The position numbers and the translations under genes are program-made. Shown here piece by piece: positions 54,553 to 64,000 of a stretch of DNA of 64,000 nt. Every line of letters starts with the position of its first letter. Position 1 is the first letter of the stretch. This stretch comes from Aspergillus flavus (taxonomy: Eukaryota; Ascomycota; Eurotiomycetes; Eurotiales; Aspergillaceae), in assembly GCF_009017415.1 (NCBI RefSeq), contig NC_092408.1, positions 4,216,001 to 4,280,000 on the forward strand. The letters run 5' to 3'. Under the pieces are notes generated by a model. It worked only from the letters and a program-made list of their open reading frames with translations, made no database searches and had not been told where the DNA came from.

Positions 54553-56727
54553 CTAGTATGTTGCCAGAAGAACACGAGTGCCACCGACAGCTTCAATGTT
54601 AGCTTTGATGAGTTTTGGCATTTGTTCACTCCAGGAGAAACCATATACTACTCGGAAGCCAAGAGTAACCCTGGCGGGCTGGATTACGACAAGCTCAGGA
54701 AAAGCAGAAGACCAGATGAGAGACTATGGTGGGTGTACACACGATATGAAGCTAAAAAGCAGTTTTGGGTTAAGGCATACTGCATTGACTACGACAGTAC
54801 ATCGTATGTCTGCGTGAAAGAGTGGTTTTTTATCGAGCGATATGAAGAAAGGGTCAGCGTGACTTCTCTCAAAGTGTACCAAATTCGGTTTTCAAGAAAC
54901 GTGAAGAGGGTTATGGAAGACGAAAACGAAGTTGGGCGAGGATTCATGCAAACTCGTGATTCAAAGCTCTTGGCCCATACTGGATGGGCGTTCGTCCCAG
55001 AGCAAAATGAAACGAACTTTGTTTTTGTGTCTGGCAATGTGGTGATCGATTTCGAAGAACCATTCAAGGCTCATCCAGACTTTAAGCCTGTTCGCAAGCT
55101 GCCATCGACAAGATATCACCGGGGACGTATGAATCAAGGCACTGTGGATTGCCTAGCGGTGTGGTATTGGACAGAGGGGCAGGAGCTCAAAGAGTTTCAA
55201 ACAACGGATGTCTCTTGTCTCGGATTGAAGATAATATTCCACACTTCACCAAGAGAGAATACTGTTGCTATCATGATCCTTTTCTGTCTGGTATGATGAG
55301 TAGCGACTCTTTCGAGTACTCACCATGAGAAGAAGACCTGCATCTGTTGCCTAGTAGGCTCTTTGGCTATTCACTCCAGGATCGAAGATTCGTCGCATTG
55401 GATGTTAAAAATCTTCGGCGGACCGAGGAGGACAGAGACATGTTCAACAATCTGATCATCAACCGGAATCATGAAGCCATACTTCGAGCACTAGGCGAAT
55501 CCCATTTCATATGAAAAGAGATCAACGAAACCAGAGGTATCGCCACGATCAGTCAAGATATCGTCCAGAATAAAGGCAGGGGTCTAGTTATTCTACTCCA
55601 TGGGGTTCCTGGTGTTGGCAAAACATCGACTGCGGAAACGATCGCCAGTCACTTCCAGAAACCCCTGCTTCTCACCACTTGTGGTGATCTAGGGTTAGAT
55701 CCTGCAGCAGTATAAAAGTCTTTGAAGGAAATGTTTCGAGTAGCACAATTGTGGGATTATATTCTGTTGCTTGATGAGGCAGATGTATTCCGTTCCGAAC
55801 GAGTATCATCTGATTTGAGTCGTAATGCCCTGTTATTAGGTTTGCATACTCTGTTGTTGTCTCTTATTTGTATCATGCTAACTCATCTGCAGTTTTCCTC
55901 CGCGTCCTGGACTACTACTCCGGAATTCTGTTTTTCACCACAAACCGGGTGGGGACCATGGACGAAGCATTCAAGTTCCGGATTTACATCCGTCTGTACT
56001 ACCCGTACCTTGACCTAGACCAAAGCGAGAAAATATGGGAAGTCAGGCTTGATCGGTTGGCGACCATACGGGAAGAACACGGTGGTGGACGGAAGCCCTT
56101 ATCGATAGACCGTGAGGGTATTCTCGCCTTTGCCAAAAAGCATTTGACGAAAAGCGAGAACGGCAAAGGCAGGTGGAATGGAAGAAAATCAGGAATGCAT
56201 TTCTCATCGCCTCTGCTCTTGCTCACAACGAGAGGACCCGTGGTATTAAAAACGGTGGAAACCCATGCGATCTCAACGGCCGCCATTTGAAGACTGTGGT
56301 TAAAGCTGGTACAGGGTTTGAAAAGTACCTTCTCGAGACTAGGGGCATGACAGATCAAGAGGCAGCATATCTTAACAGTACCCGGGCTGATGACCTTCAG
56401 TCACAAAAGGCTGTAAATGCATCTAGGGCCGCTGCTCCGGCATCGGCACAGCCGGCTAAGCCCCTAGCGTATCCAGGATGGGTCAACCAGTATCCGTCCC
56501 AGCCATCTTTTGTGCCTCCACAAGCCCAGGCTGCGTATAAACTTGCTACTAGCCCGTCGCCTGCTAATCGCTTGTATCCTCAGCAACTGCAGCAGCCACA
56601 CTATGTTTTCCCGGGGCCAAGTCTGCAGAATACATATGGGCAGCCCCTAATAGCTGAAGGATATCATCAACCACAGGCGCTGACTCCAGTGCCCCAGGTG
56701 CAGCTCATGAACAGGTTCAGATTCTGA
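54553..56727 (+). pseudogene. DUF7025-AAA ATPase, interrupted by stops
   Basis: N-terminal sequence (SFDEFWHLFTPGETIYY, then RLWWVYTRYEAKKQFWVKAY and SVTSLKVYQI) matches the DUF7025 region of mould AAA proteins. The ATPase follows: LLHGVPGVGKTSTAE (Walker A), YILLLDEADVF (Walker B), LFFTTNRVGTMDEAFKFRI (sensor 1 and arginine-finger region). An intron at about 55840-55893, with a gctaac branch, is intact. Defects are a frame break between about 55290 and 55330, TGA at 55512-55514, TAA at 55713-55715 and a lost A near 56180. The Pro/Gln-rich tail is open to 56727. No ATG for the first part was found. The family is of unknown function, often in variable gene regions. Confidence 0.75.
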
Positions 56728-58091
56728 GTCGGACATGTAACCGCGGGCGAAGCTGGGCTGTTGAAGACCATAACCACGATATAGGGGCATATCATCAGCA
56801 TCTTATTCTTGAGCATTACTTCACCGTCGTGAAGATAGCTCATTGGAATTCTTTTGGATGTTTTCGGATTTTAAATAATTTACTATCTGACGTATTTAGA
56901 ACTACTTTCGGACAAAGTTCTTCTCTCCAAGGATGCAAATTGAATAACAGTTGCTTATAGTTAGGATAGGCCAATTCTGATATAGTTTTGTTTTGAATCT
57001 CATTCTCCTTTCTCACACGTCGATGCATTTTTAGGCAGTGTAGGCCGCCGCATAAAGTCCCGCGCCCTTTGCGACTAATAATAGATAGGCCACGCGTGAA
57101 AAGCTTAAGACGGACCGCTGGGCTCTTATAAATGCGAGTATTTTAACTAGGAAAAGATTGACAATCTCATAAGAAGTGCCTTATGGCCCTCAAAGGAGCC
57201 TGAAATCTTAAACCTACTTCCAAAGCTTCAGCTTCAATCTCCATCCCGGAATGTAGCACGCGTGCTTACCTAAATATTTCATGGATAGGACCGATTGAGG
57301 TACAATGTGATGCACAGAATATAACGCACGCACGCAAACATTACTGAGGCCATGACGAACTTGGAAAACTGATATATCCCGTTGATGTGTTAAAAGGGCC
57401 CTTCAAGGTAGGACGCAAGCTGATGTCCACATTAACCTAACTGACCATATAGTACTTGACCACGTATCAAGCTTTCTGCGATCAGACCTCATATTCCCTT
57501 GCTCATTGCTCTTTGCTCATTGATTCAAGTTTATTACCAACCCATTAGATGGCCATACGATGACCCTATCCAGCCCAGCTGTTACGGCATTACCTTAGTT
57601 TGTTAGGTACTATGCCAAAAGCGTACATACCCAGGCAGGGCGTATGACCATAGTATCATGTGTTTCATCATAGTCTCTGCTTTGAGACTATTGGGTTTAT
57701 GAATGGAGGAATCCTCATGAACAGATGCATGCTCTCTTCCAGCGACAGCAGGGTCTATGGGCACTGAGAGCTAGTCGACGCGATGTTGGCAGGAACCTGG
57801 GCTGCGGGCATTTGGTAGATTTATTTGCCGTCATTATCCACTAAGGGACGTATTATTTGTGAGGTTGGTCTTCAAAGGCTGATTGAAACTATGACAGCAA
57901 CGTATAGGTATAGCCATAGTCGGAGAGCTTCTCAGTACTGGGAAAGATCTGTGTTGGAAAAGAATAGATGTCGTGTCGAAAGGCATAAAGAGATTTATGA
58001 GCGGAGGCGATTTGGTCTGGATGCCTCAGGCCAAGGAGTAGGGCAGAACACCAGATCATCAACGCTGACAAAGATTGGAATGATGGAGGCT
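56728..58091. other. Gene-free stretch
   Basis: About 1.4 kb with no recognisable gene. A 136-codon frame from 57825 lacks an ATG and overlaps the 3' end of the transcription factor in antisense. Confidence 0.5.
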
Positions 58092-59486
58092 TCACGGACC
58101 CGGAACAAATTCAGGACCACTTTCTATAAGATCAAAGAGCGAGCCATCGAACCCCGACCGTCGTTGATCCCAGTAATACTGGTTGAAGACAAACAAACGG
58201 TCCACACAAGCTGGTCGAGTGCGAAGCCACGTTGAGCTCTCCCAGAGGCCTTCCAGGGAAATGGGAATTTCGAGAAGGGCAAGGAATAGTGGGAAAGTGG
58301 TATTTTGTAGCTTGGCACCGGTTCCGGCATCCGCAAAGAATTGACTTCTGGCGTCAAGGATATCACTGGCAAGGGCAGTTGCGGTCGTATCCTCAAAGGT
58401 TAGTGGATGACGCAGGCGATGGATGAGAAGGAGAGCAGCGGTTCGATACATCGTTGCCTGTGTGCGCATTGATAATATCTCTAATTCGCTGTACGTCTCC
58501 AAACAGAGACCAGAGTCATCAGGCGACCAGGTCCGGATCCGATGCTCAACTTCCTCAAGAATCGTTTCCTGGACAGATCCGTCTGCGAGTTGCTTGCTGA
58601 CAACACACAAATCATAGAGTATTGACAGCAGCGACGTACAGAGACCTGCTACTCGGTCAACGACTCCTGCACGATTGAACAGCGGTCGAATCACAGGGAC
58701 TTCACGATGCAGTAGGCACCATACTGTGTCCCAAAAGATTGGTGCGATCGCGATGGGTTCTAGAAGTCGGTTGCGAGCAATATCCGGATACCATGGGCGA
58801 ACAAGGGACAAGGAGCATCGAAGAATGGAGATCTCTCCTGTGGATGTGACCAGGGAATCAAACGCAGCTAGTGCCTGCCCCAGCATTAGAACTGCGAGTG
58901 CATCATGGGTATCCACAATGACAGCATTTCTAAGCTTCTCTACAGAAGCAGCACCGCTCCTCACATCGACTTGATCGGCTGTGAGCAGGCCAAAACGAGC
59001 CCACGAGAGACAGCTACTGATAGCAGCGAAAGTTTCATCCAACAGATCCGCGGAATGACGGTAGCAGTATTCCAGGGCTTGTTGGAAGTCCTTTGCAAAC
59101 GTCAATCCAAACATATAGATATCGTGTAGAACATAGAAGTCCTCAACCTCTAGGTGCGTGGAGGATCCCGAATGTGTGGACTCCGAGGGAGACCTTTCCC
59201 CTGCATCTTGGGTCGCGCTGGACTTGATCACGATCTGGGGTTCCTCCCGACCTTCCTCTTCTGGGCTACCCTTTGATAGCGCATAGTCCCATATAGCGAG
59301 TGACCCTTTCGCTACCCCAGGATGTTCTTGTTTCGGCGGGCGCCCTGCGCGTAGTTGCTGTCGGGCAATGGTGCAGGCAAGGGATGATTTCTCACATCGG
59401 ACACATATGGAGGACGCCGGGCGCATCAAGCATCTTTTCTTTCTACTATAGCATTGATCACAGGCTTTTCTCTGCATCATAAGCAT
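58092..59486 (-). CDS. Zn2Cys6 transcription factor
   Basis: Single exon, 464 residues from the ATG at 59486 (MLMMQRKACDQC). The binuclear zinc cluster is C9-C12-C19-C28-C31-C38 with spacing CX2CX6CX8CX2CX6C, followed by RAGRPPKQ, an AT-hook-like basic stretch. The rest is a long helical region without a named regulatory domain that I can identify, as in AflR-like and other small fungal regulators. Such proteins bind paired CGG half-sites and often control nearby metabolic genes. The SDR and monooxygenase just downstream are the likely targets, from position only. Confidence 0.9.
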   Translation of the reverse strand: MLMMQRKACDQCYSRKKRCLMRPASSICVRCEKSSLACTIARQQLRAGRPPKQEHPGVAKGSLAIWDYALSKGSPEEEGREEPQIVIKSSATQDAGERSPSESTHSGSSTHLEVEDFYVLHDIYMFGLTFAKDFQQALEYCYRHSADLLDETFAAISSCLSWARFGLLTADQVDVRSGAASVEKLRNAVIVDTHDALAVLMLGQALAAFDSLVTSTGEISILRCSLSLVRPWYPDIARNRLLEPIAIAPIFWDTVWCLLHREVPVIRPLFNRAGVVDRVAGLCTSLLSILYDLCVVSKQLADGSVQETILEEVEHRIRTWSPDDSGLCLETYSELEILSMRTQATMYRTAALLLIHRLRHPLTFEDTTATALASDILDARSQFFADAGTGAKLQNTTFPLFLALLEIPISLEGLWESSTWLRTRPACVDRLFVFNQYYWDQRRSGFDGSLFDLIESGPEFVPGP

Positions 59487-59842
59487 CCTTATCAATCATG
59501 ATTAGGCGCGGTGAGGCCGAAGTGGAGCGAAGTGAGTCTAAGTACGGTTCCCATTTAAGGGGCCGACTTACCGAGGCCTTCTGTGACGAAAAAAGATACA
59601 CTTGCGTGTTAGAAAGCTTGGCAGTCTCCACACTTTCTCGGTCTGAAATTGAGATATGGGTCTTTTAAGTGGCAAAGATGATCATCCCCGCTGGCGGAGG
59701 GTTTTTTCGATTTATGGCATAGCGTAATGTGGAGACAGCCAATAAAACAAAGCACTAATCCACTTGCCCTACCCACGAGTTACCTACTACATCATGATCT
59801 ACAACATCCAGAACAACCGATGAAACACATGGTTAAGTCCAA
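59487..59842. other. Intergenic
   Basis: About 350 bp between the regulator's start and the SDR stop codon. It should hold the regulator's promoter; no gene seen. Confidence 0.5.
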
Positions 59843-60986
59843 TCAAGTCATGGCACGTTGTTGAACTTGCGAACCTGCCAGCTCTTGCTCCATGCGCCGT
59901 AATCTGACGAAGCTTTGCGAGGAACGATCTCGCAAGCGTTCTTGAATCCAGTTCGGAAGCCCACGGATCATGGCGGCCAAGCCTTGAGACGAGGGAACAA
60001 CGACCTGGCCTCCATTTCCATTTACGAGTTGCTTCATCACTGCTTGGGATACCTTTTCAGGTGTCATTATGGGCTGTCCGAATTGTGAACGGTATTGAGC
60101 GAGGTCATTGATCATAGGTGTCTGAACCCACAACGGGTGGATGACACTGATTGACCCCTGTTAGAAGCTGCCTGCTTGAAATGAGACATCTAGGGAGGAC
60201 TCACCTCGTGCGCACTCTTCTTGAGCCATACCAGTGCTTGATCTCCTGGGTCAAACTTTCGTGAAACGCAAGCGCCCCAGCTTTCGAGCAAGCGTAATCC
60301 GCCATCTCTCCCAGTGCTACAAAGCTAGCCATGCTGGCGATGTTCACGATGTGACCATGATCATTTTTGATCATACTAGGCAAGAACTCCTTCACAGTCC
60401 AGAAATGGGCCAAAGTGTTGACCTCAACGGTCAGGCGGATCTTTTCTTCCGGTTCATCCAGGATGGTTCCCCCGAACCCAACACCGGCGTTATTGATCAA
60501 GACTGTTGGATGACCATGATCCCTTCGTATCTTTGTAGCTATCTCTTTAATTGCGGCAGAGGATGTAAGATCCACTTTGTAGAAAAAGACGTTCGATGCT
60601 ACACCGTATGTTAGTTAATGCCCAGTGATTACAGTGGGGAATAGTCACTCACGCAAGGAGAACTTGGGCTCCTGAATATCACAAATGATAACCTTGACAT
60701 TAAGCTTGGCTAAGTCCTGCATTATTTGCTTTCCGATGCCACTACTTCCTCCTGTGAGAAGCACCAGCTCCTTCGACGCATCCCAAGGACGTGAGCGGAC
60801 CCAGTTGTTCTGTGCCCTTTGGGATAGATAGCTGTTGGCAATTCTCAGGGACTGGATAGCTGCCACAAGTGCGATCGCCTTGTGAACAAATGGACGGGAC
60901 AGGTAATTCTGAGCATTTGGTGGCAGTTGTGAGAAGAGGATTTTAGCCTTGTCCAAGAAAAGCTGTAGTAGATGATTGGCAGACAT
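59843..60986 (-). CDS. Membrane-anchored short-chain dehydrogenase/reductase
   Basis: Exons 60653-60986, 60205-60598 and 59843-60146 encode 343 residues. A hydrophobic stretch near residues 36-50 precedes the SDR domain, as in RDH10/DHRS-like enzymes, and suggests membrane attachment. The cofactor motif is TGGSSGIG (78-85), then NNAG (147-150), Ser200 in NIASMAS and the active-site Tyr213-x3-Lys217 (YACSK). The tail IHPLWVQTPM is typical of the family. It would interconvert a ketone or aldehyde and an alcohol with NAD(P)(H). It is divergent from the Baeyer-Villiger monooxygenase across 530 bp, so both are probably co-expressed. The last intron uses the acceptor caatcag, which restores the frame. 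Confidence 0.92.
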
Positions 60987-61516
60987 GGTCGTGATTTGAG
61001 AGGCGATTGTGTAGGTTCCGCTGTGATGAAGAGTACTGAAGAGCGATGGTGACGGTCGCTGTTGGCCTTTTTATAGCTCTTGCTGCACTTGCTGCTCCAA
61101 TTTTTGAACTGAATAAACCTGAATTTTATGAACCTAACCTTGGGTAATCCTTCGCAAGGTTTCGCTAATTTATCAATACTAGGGAAGTTGAGTCTCAGCG
61201 TTTCGCTTGTGGCTGTGGAGCCCAGGCGGAGGGTTTTTACCACTCCGGGGAATTATAAAGCCATCTCAACTGCATCACGCCAATAACAGGAGAGCACATG
61301 ACGAGATCGGGCATTTTTTTGTATGAGGATGTGGTTAACCGAAGATATTGTAAACGACCTCGGAATAGAAAATAGCGGGAGGCAAAGAGGGGCATGTTTT
61401 GTTCTAAATAGCTGCAGCCCCTTGCGTCTCTCCAAATGTATATATGCTCCTATCCTGCCAGACCAAACGTATCCACGCTATATACTCATTCTACTCAAAT
61501 CTTATCTTGTGTCAAG
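60987..61516. promoter_or_regulatory. Bidirectional promoter between SDR and Baeyer-Villiger monooxygenase
   Basis: 530 bp between two divergent start codons of functionally related enzymes. A tatata element lies 35-45 bp before the monooxygenase start (ctatatactc, about 61479). The region includes the short CGG-containing sequence ggcggagg (about 61226), which could be a half-site for the adjacent Zn2Cys6 factor; this is inference. An in-frame ATG at 61436 would extend the monooxygenase by 27 residues but has no family support. Confidence 0.5.
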
Positions 61517-62953
61517 ATGGTTACAACTTCGTTTGATGTCCTCATTATCGGGGCAGGGATATCTGGCATCAATGCCGCCCATCGTCTCCAGACTGACTTT
61601 CCTAACTACCGCTTCGCCATCCTGGAGGCCCGAAACAATATCGGGGGCACATGGGATCTTTTCCGCTATCCCGGCATTCGATCAGACTCTGATCTGTACA
61701 CTTTTGGCTTCAAGTGGTTTCCATGGAACCAATCCAATCCCATTGCAGAAGGGGGGGACATCTTGAGATACCTCAGTGATGCGGCTACTGCACATGGCAT
61801 TAAGCAGCACATTCGCCTCAACCATCGTGTGAACGCAGCCAAATGGGATGGTCATGAGTGGAGTCTCGAGGTACAATGTGAGAACACTTCAGAAGAACTA
61901 AACGCTCGCTTTATAATATTCGCGACCGGCTACTACGATTACCATAACCCGTTGGAAGCGACTATACCGGGGCTGCAGAACTTCAAAGGCGAGGTGATCC
62001 ACCCTCAATTCTGGCCCGCCAAATTCGATGCCTTGGGAAAAAGAATTGTAGTCATTGGCAGTGGTGCTACCGCAGTGACCCTTATACCGTCACTCGCAGA
62101 GGATTCCGAATCTGTGACAATGTTGCAACGCAGCCCTACGTATCTTACCTCCATCACTAATGCTCGACTCAACACCATCTGGAACAGACTCCTGCCAAAC
62201 TCAGCGCTATACTACCTACGTCGACTGTGGTATCTGGTCGTTCCTCAGCTGTTCTATCGCTTTTGTCATACTTTCCCGAACGCCGCGAGATCCATGCTTC
62301 AAAAGGGCATGGGAGCGCAACTGCCCCTAGGAGTCCCAGTCGATCCCCATTTCAAACCCCGCTACAACCCGTGGGAGCAAAGACTTTGTATCTGCCCAAA
62401 TGGAGACTTTTTCAGGGCTTTAAATTCCACAAAAGCGAAGGTTGAGACTGGGGTAATTGACACAGTTGACGAAGGCGGGATCCAGTTAACGTCTGGGAAA
62501 CGACTCGACGCCGATGTCATCGTCACGGCCACTGGCTTAAGAATGAAATTCTTTGGCGGCATCCCCATCTACATCAAAGGAGAAAAGCTTAATACTTCCG
62601 AAAAGTACACATGGAATGGCCTTATGCTCCAGGACCTCCCGAACGCAGCACTGGTGTTGGGCTTCGTGAATGCCTCATGGACGCTTGGAGCAGACATTGC
62701 CATGCAGCTCATTTGTAGAATCCTGAAGCACATGGAGAACAAGGGCTATTCAACTGCTATTCCTACTCGCGAAAATCAATGTCCACTAGCTAACAAGGCG
62801 GTCATGGATCTCAAGTCCACTTACGTCAAGCGAGCAGCAAAGGAACTGCCGAAGGCGTCAGACCAACGCCCGTGGGTGTCGCGTACCGGGTACTTTTCCG
62901 ATTTATACTTTGCAACATTTGGTAATTTAAGAAAGGGTCTTGTTTTCTCCTAG
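61517..62953 (+). CDS. EthA-like Baeyer-Villiger/flavin monooxygenase
   Basis: Single exon, 478 residues. The first dinucleotide fold is IIGAGISG (12-17), then GGTWDLFRYPGIRSDSDLY, which is unusually like the mycobacterial EthA/MymA type. The Baeyer-Villiger fingerprint FxGxxxHxxxW is F156-G158-H162-W166 (FKGEVIHPQFWP). The second fold for NADPH is GSGATA (181-186). YNPWEQRLCICPNGDFF is another EthA-type stretch. The enzyme should insert oxygen next to a ketone, giving an ester, or oxidise a sulfur or nitrogen atom. It has no introns, while its partner SDR has two. Start chosen at 61517, since MVTTSFDVLIIGAG has family spacing. Confidence 0.93.
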   Translation: MVTTSFDVLIIGAGISGINAAHRLQTDFPNYRFAILEARNNIGGTWDLFRYPGIRSDSDLYTFGFKWFPWNQSNPIAEGGDILRYLSDAATAHGIKQHIRLNHRVNAAKWDGHEWSLEVQCENTSEELNARFIIFATGYYDYHNPLEATIPGLQNFKGEVIHPQFWPAKFDALGKRIVVIGSGATAVTLIPSLAEDSESVTMLQRSPTYLTSITNARLNTIWNRLLPNSALYYLRRLWYLVVPQLFYRFCHTFPNAARSMLQKGMGAQLPLGVPVDPHFKPRYNPWEQRLCICPNGDFFRALNSTKAKVETGVIDTVDEGGIQLTSGKRLDADVIVTATGLRMKFFGGIPIYIKGEKLNTSEKYTWNGLMLQDLPNAALVLGFVNASWTLGADIAMQLICRILKHMENKGYSTAIPTRENQCPLANKAVMDLKSTYVKRAAKELPKASDQRPWVSRTGYFSDLYFATFGNLRKGLVFS

Positions 62954-63547
62954 TTATGAAACTTTAATCCACATCGTGGTGGAAGCGGGAAGGACTGCGC
63001 CCCTCATGTATCCTGGATATGCTGTCGTTTTATGAAGCTTATACTCAATTCTACTTTCTCACATATATTGTACATCAAGCTTCCTGGGGCGGCGTAGTGT
63101 ATATAGTTTGATTCAAGATATTACAATGGAAATCTGGTGAGCTACCGGCTTTCGGGTTTATCAAGTTGTGAAATGATCATAACAGTATGACGTCTCCTGA
63201 AGTTCTTTTTTGAAGGTTTCCCAATCATTTGATAAGACAATTTAAACTGTCCTAAGGAACACAATAAATCAGTAGTAGATCAACATGATCCTTTGCTTAG
63301 CTCGCCTTATCCCTCGAGATCTCTGATCTCTTAGTCCAAGCATATTTCTTGAGCATATCTTAGAAGAGAATAAACAGAACTAATGAAATCTGTTGTTGTT
63401 ATCTCCTTGCTATCCATGAGGGCCTTGGAATGTTCCACCTTATCCTTGATCTTGTCTTACTCTGCATACTGCCATGTCTTCCAGCTTGCTTGCAACGAAT
63501 GTTTCGACTTCCTCCGTATCACCATTCTCCTTCAATTGCTCGTCTCA
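62954..63547. other. Gene-free stretch
   Basis: About 600 bp with no recognisable gene; open frames at 63383-63755 are antisense to the next gene. Confidence 0.5.
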
Positions 63548-64000
63548 TCACTCAACACCTTTGAATTTTCGCAATTGCATACAAGGAAAGGTGGGTGTAT
63601 CAAAAAGGCCGCTCGACAGAAGCATATGGAGCCACATGGCTCAAGAATCCTTAGACCGTTTAACCAGCTCGGTGAGTTCTTTGCGGCCATTCCCCGTCAT
63701 CTTACCCTCTTCGTCTGATAGCACGCGTATAAAAATTTCCAAGCATTTTAAGTAGCGATCAGTGGCCTCTGGGGCATCATCCTCTTCGAAATCCCATTCC
63801 TCGTTGAGAGGTCGATCCATAAGAAGCCACCAGGGAGCGGATCCGAATAGCTGAGCTGGCCCTGCATAGACCCACTCCATGTCTACCACCCCGGTAATTG
63901 TAAGGTCATCCTTGCTTCGTACAATGACATTTCCAAGGCCAAAGTCGTCACAAATAAGCTTGAAAGGACCGCGGTCATAGGTGGGATGGGTCAACTCAGG
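63548..64000 (-). pseudogene. Fungal phosphotransferase-like protein, 3' part with internal stop, truncated by window edge
   Basis: It runs in from the right edge. The visible part reads DRGPFKLICDDFGLGNVIV (catalytic D..N segment), VVDMEWVYAGPAQLFGSAPWWLL and ends KRSKDS at a TGA (63641-63643). In the same frame, family-like sequence continues for 30 codons (AMWLHMLLSSGLFDTPTF) to a second stop at 63548. The TGA may be a nonsense change, or the protein simply ends there with a non-essential tail lost. The N-terminal half is outside the window. It is a different subfamily from the two copies at 23-25 kb. Confidence 0.6.

Noticed and set aside
57825..58235. 136-codon plus-strand gene
   Set aside because: No ATG, no signature, and partly antisense to the end of the transcription factor gene.

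Overview
The window is nuclear DNA of a filamentous ascomycete, most likely a Eurotiomycete of the Aspergillus/Penicillium type. Genes lie on both strands as single units. Introns are mostly 45-130 bp, with GT..AG ends and a CTAAC-like branch site just before the acceptor. Families typical of mould genomes are present: NACHT-ankyrin receptors with a nucleoside-phosphorylase partner, Zn2Cys6 factors, F-box proteins, fungal phosphotransferase-like proteins and GH71 alpha-1,3-glucanase. Exon models below were derived by hand from splice signals and reading frame; no search was run.

Layout. 0.7-3.3 kb: a GFA-family protein and an MDR oxidoreductase, head to head. 6.1-8.1 kb: a broken RING-finger gene and a small membrane ORF. 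8.5-10.4 kb: a secreted carboxylesterase. 12.4-16.2 kb: a family of small secreted proteins, two intact and one dead copy between them. 17-31 kb: a conserved housekeeping block (Yra1/Mlo3-type mRNA export adaptor, Vps24, p23 co-chaperone, Tma46/DFRP1 zinc-finger protein, D-amino-acid oxidase, Fcf1), interrupted at 23-26 kb by two decayed phosphotransferase-like genes and a truncated hypothetical gene. 31-38 kb: a frameshifted F-box gene, a secreted Lys/Glu/His repeat protein, an MFS sugar transporter and a DUF1275 membrane protein. 39-44 kb: the most notable locus, a stand-alone PNP_UDP protein followed by a NACHT-ankyrin receptor. The two share an Asn/Gly/Gln-rich motif, at the C-terminus of the first and the N-terminus of the second. 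45-57 kb: an accessory zone rich in broken genes (GH71 mutanase, F-box, PAN-like secreted protein, DUF7025-AAA ATPase) with one apparently intact hypothetical gene. 58-63 kb: a Zn2Cys6 regulator, an SDR and an EthA-like Baeyer-Villiger monooxygenase, the last two divergent from one promoter. The right edge holds another phosphotransferase-like gene with an internal stop.

Functionally, the PNP and NACHT genes look like the effector and receptor of a regulated cell-death (nonself/immune) system. The 58-63 kb genes look like a small ketone/alcohol catabolic unit. Many accessory genes carry nonsense codons or one-base frameshifts, several of them in homopolymer runs. Some of these may be assembly errors and others true decay.
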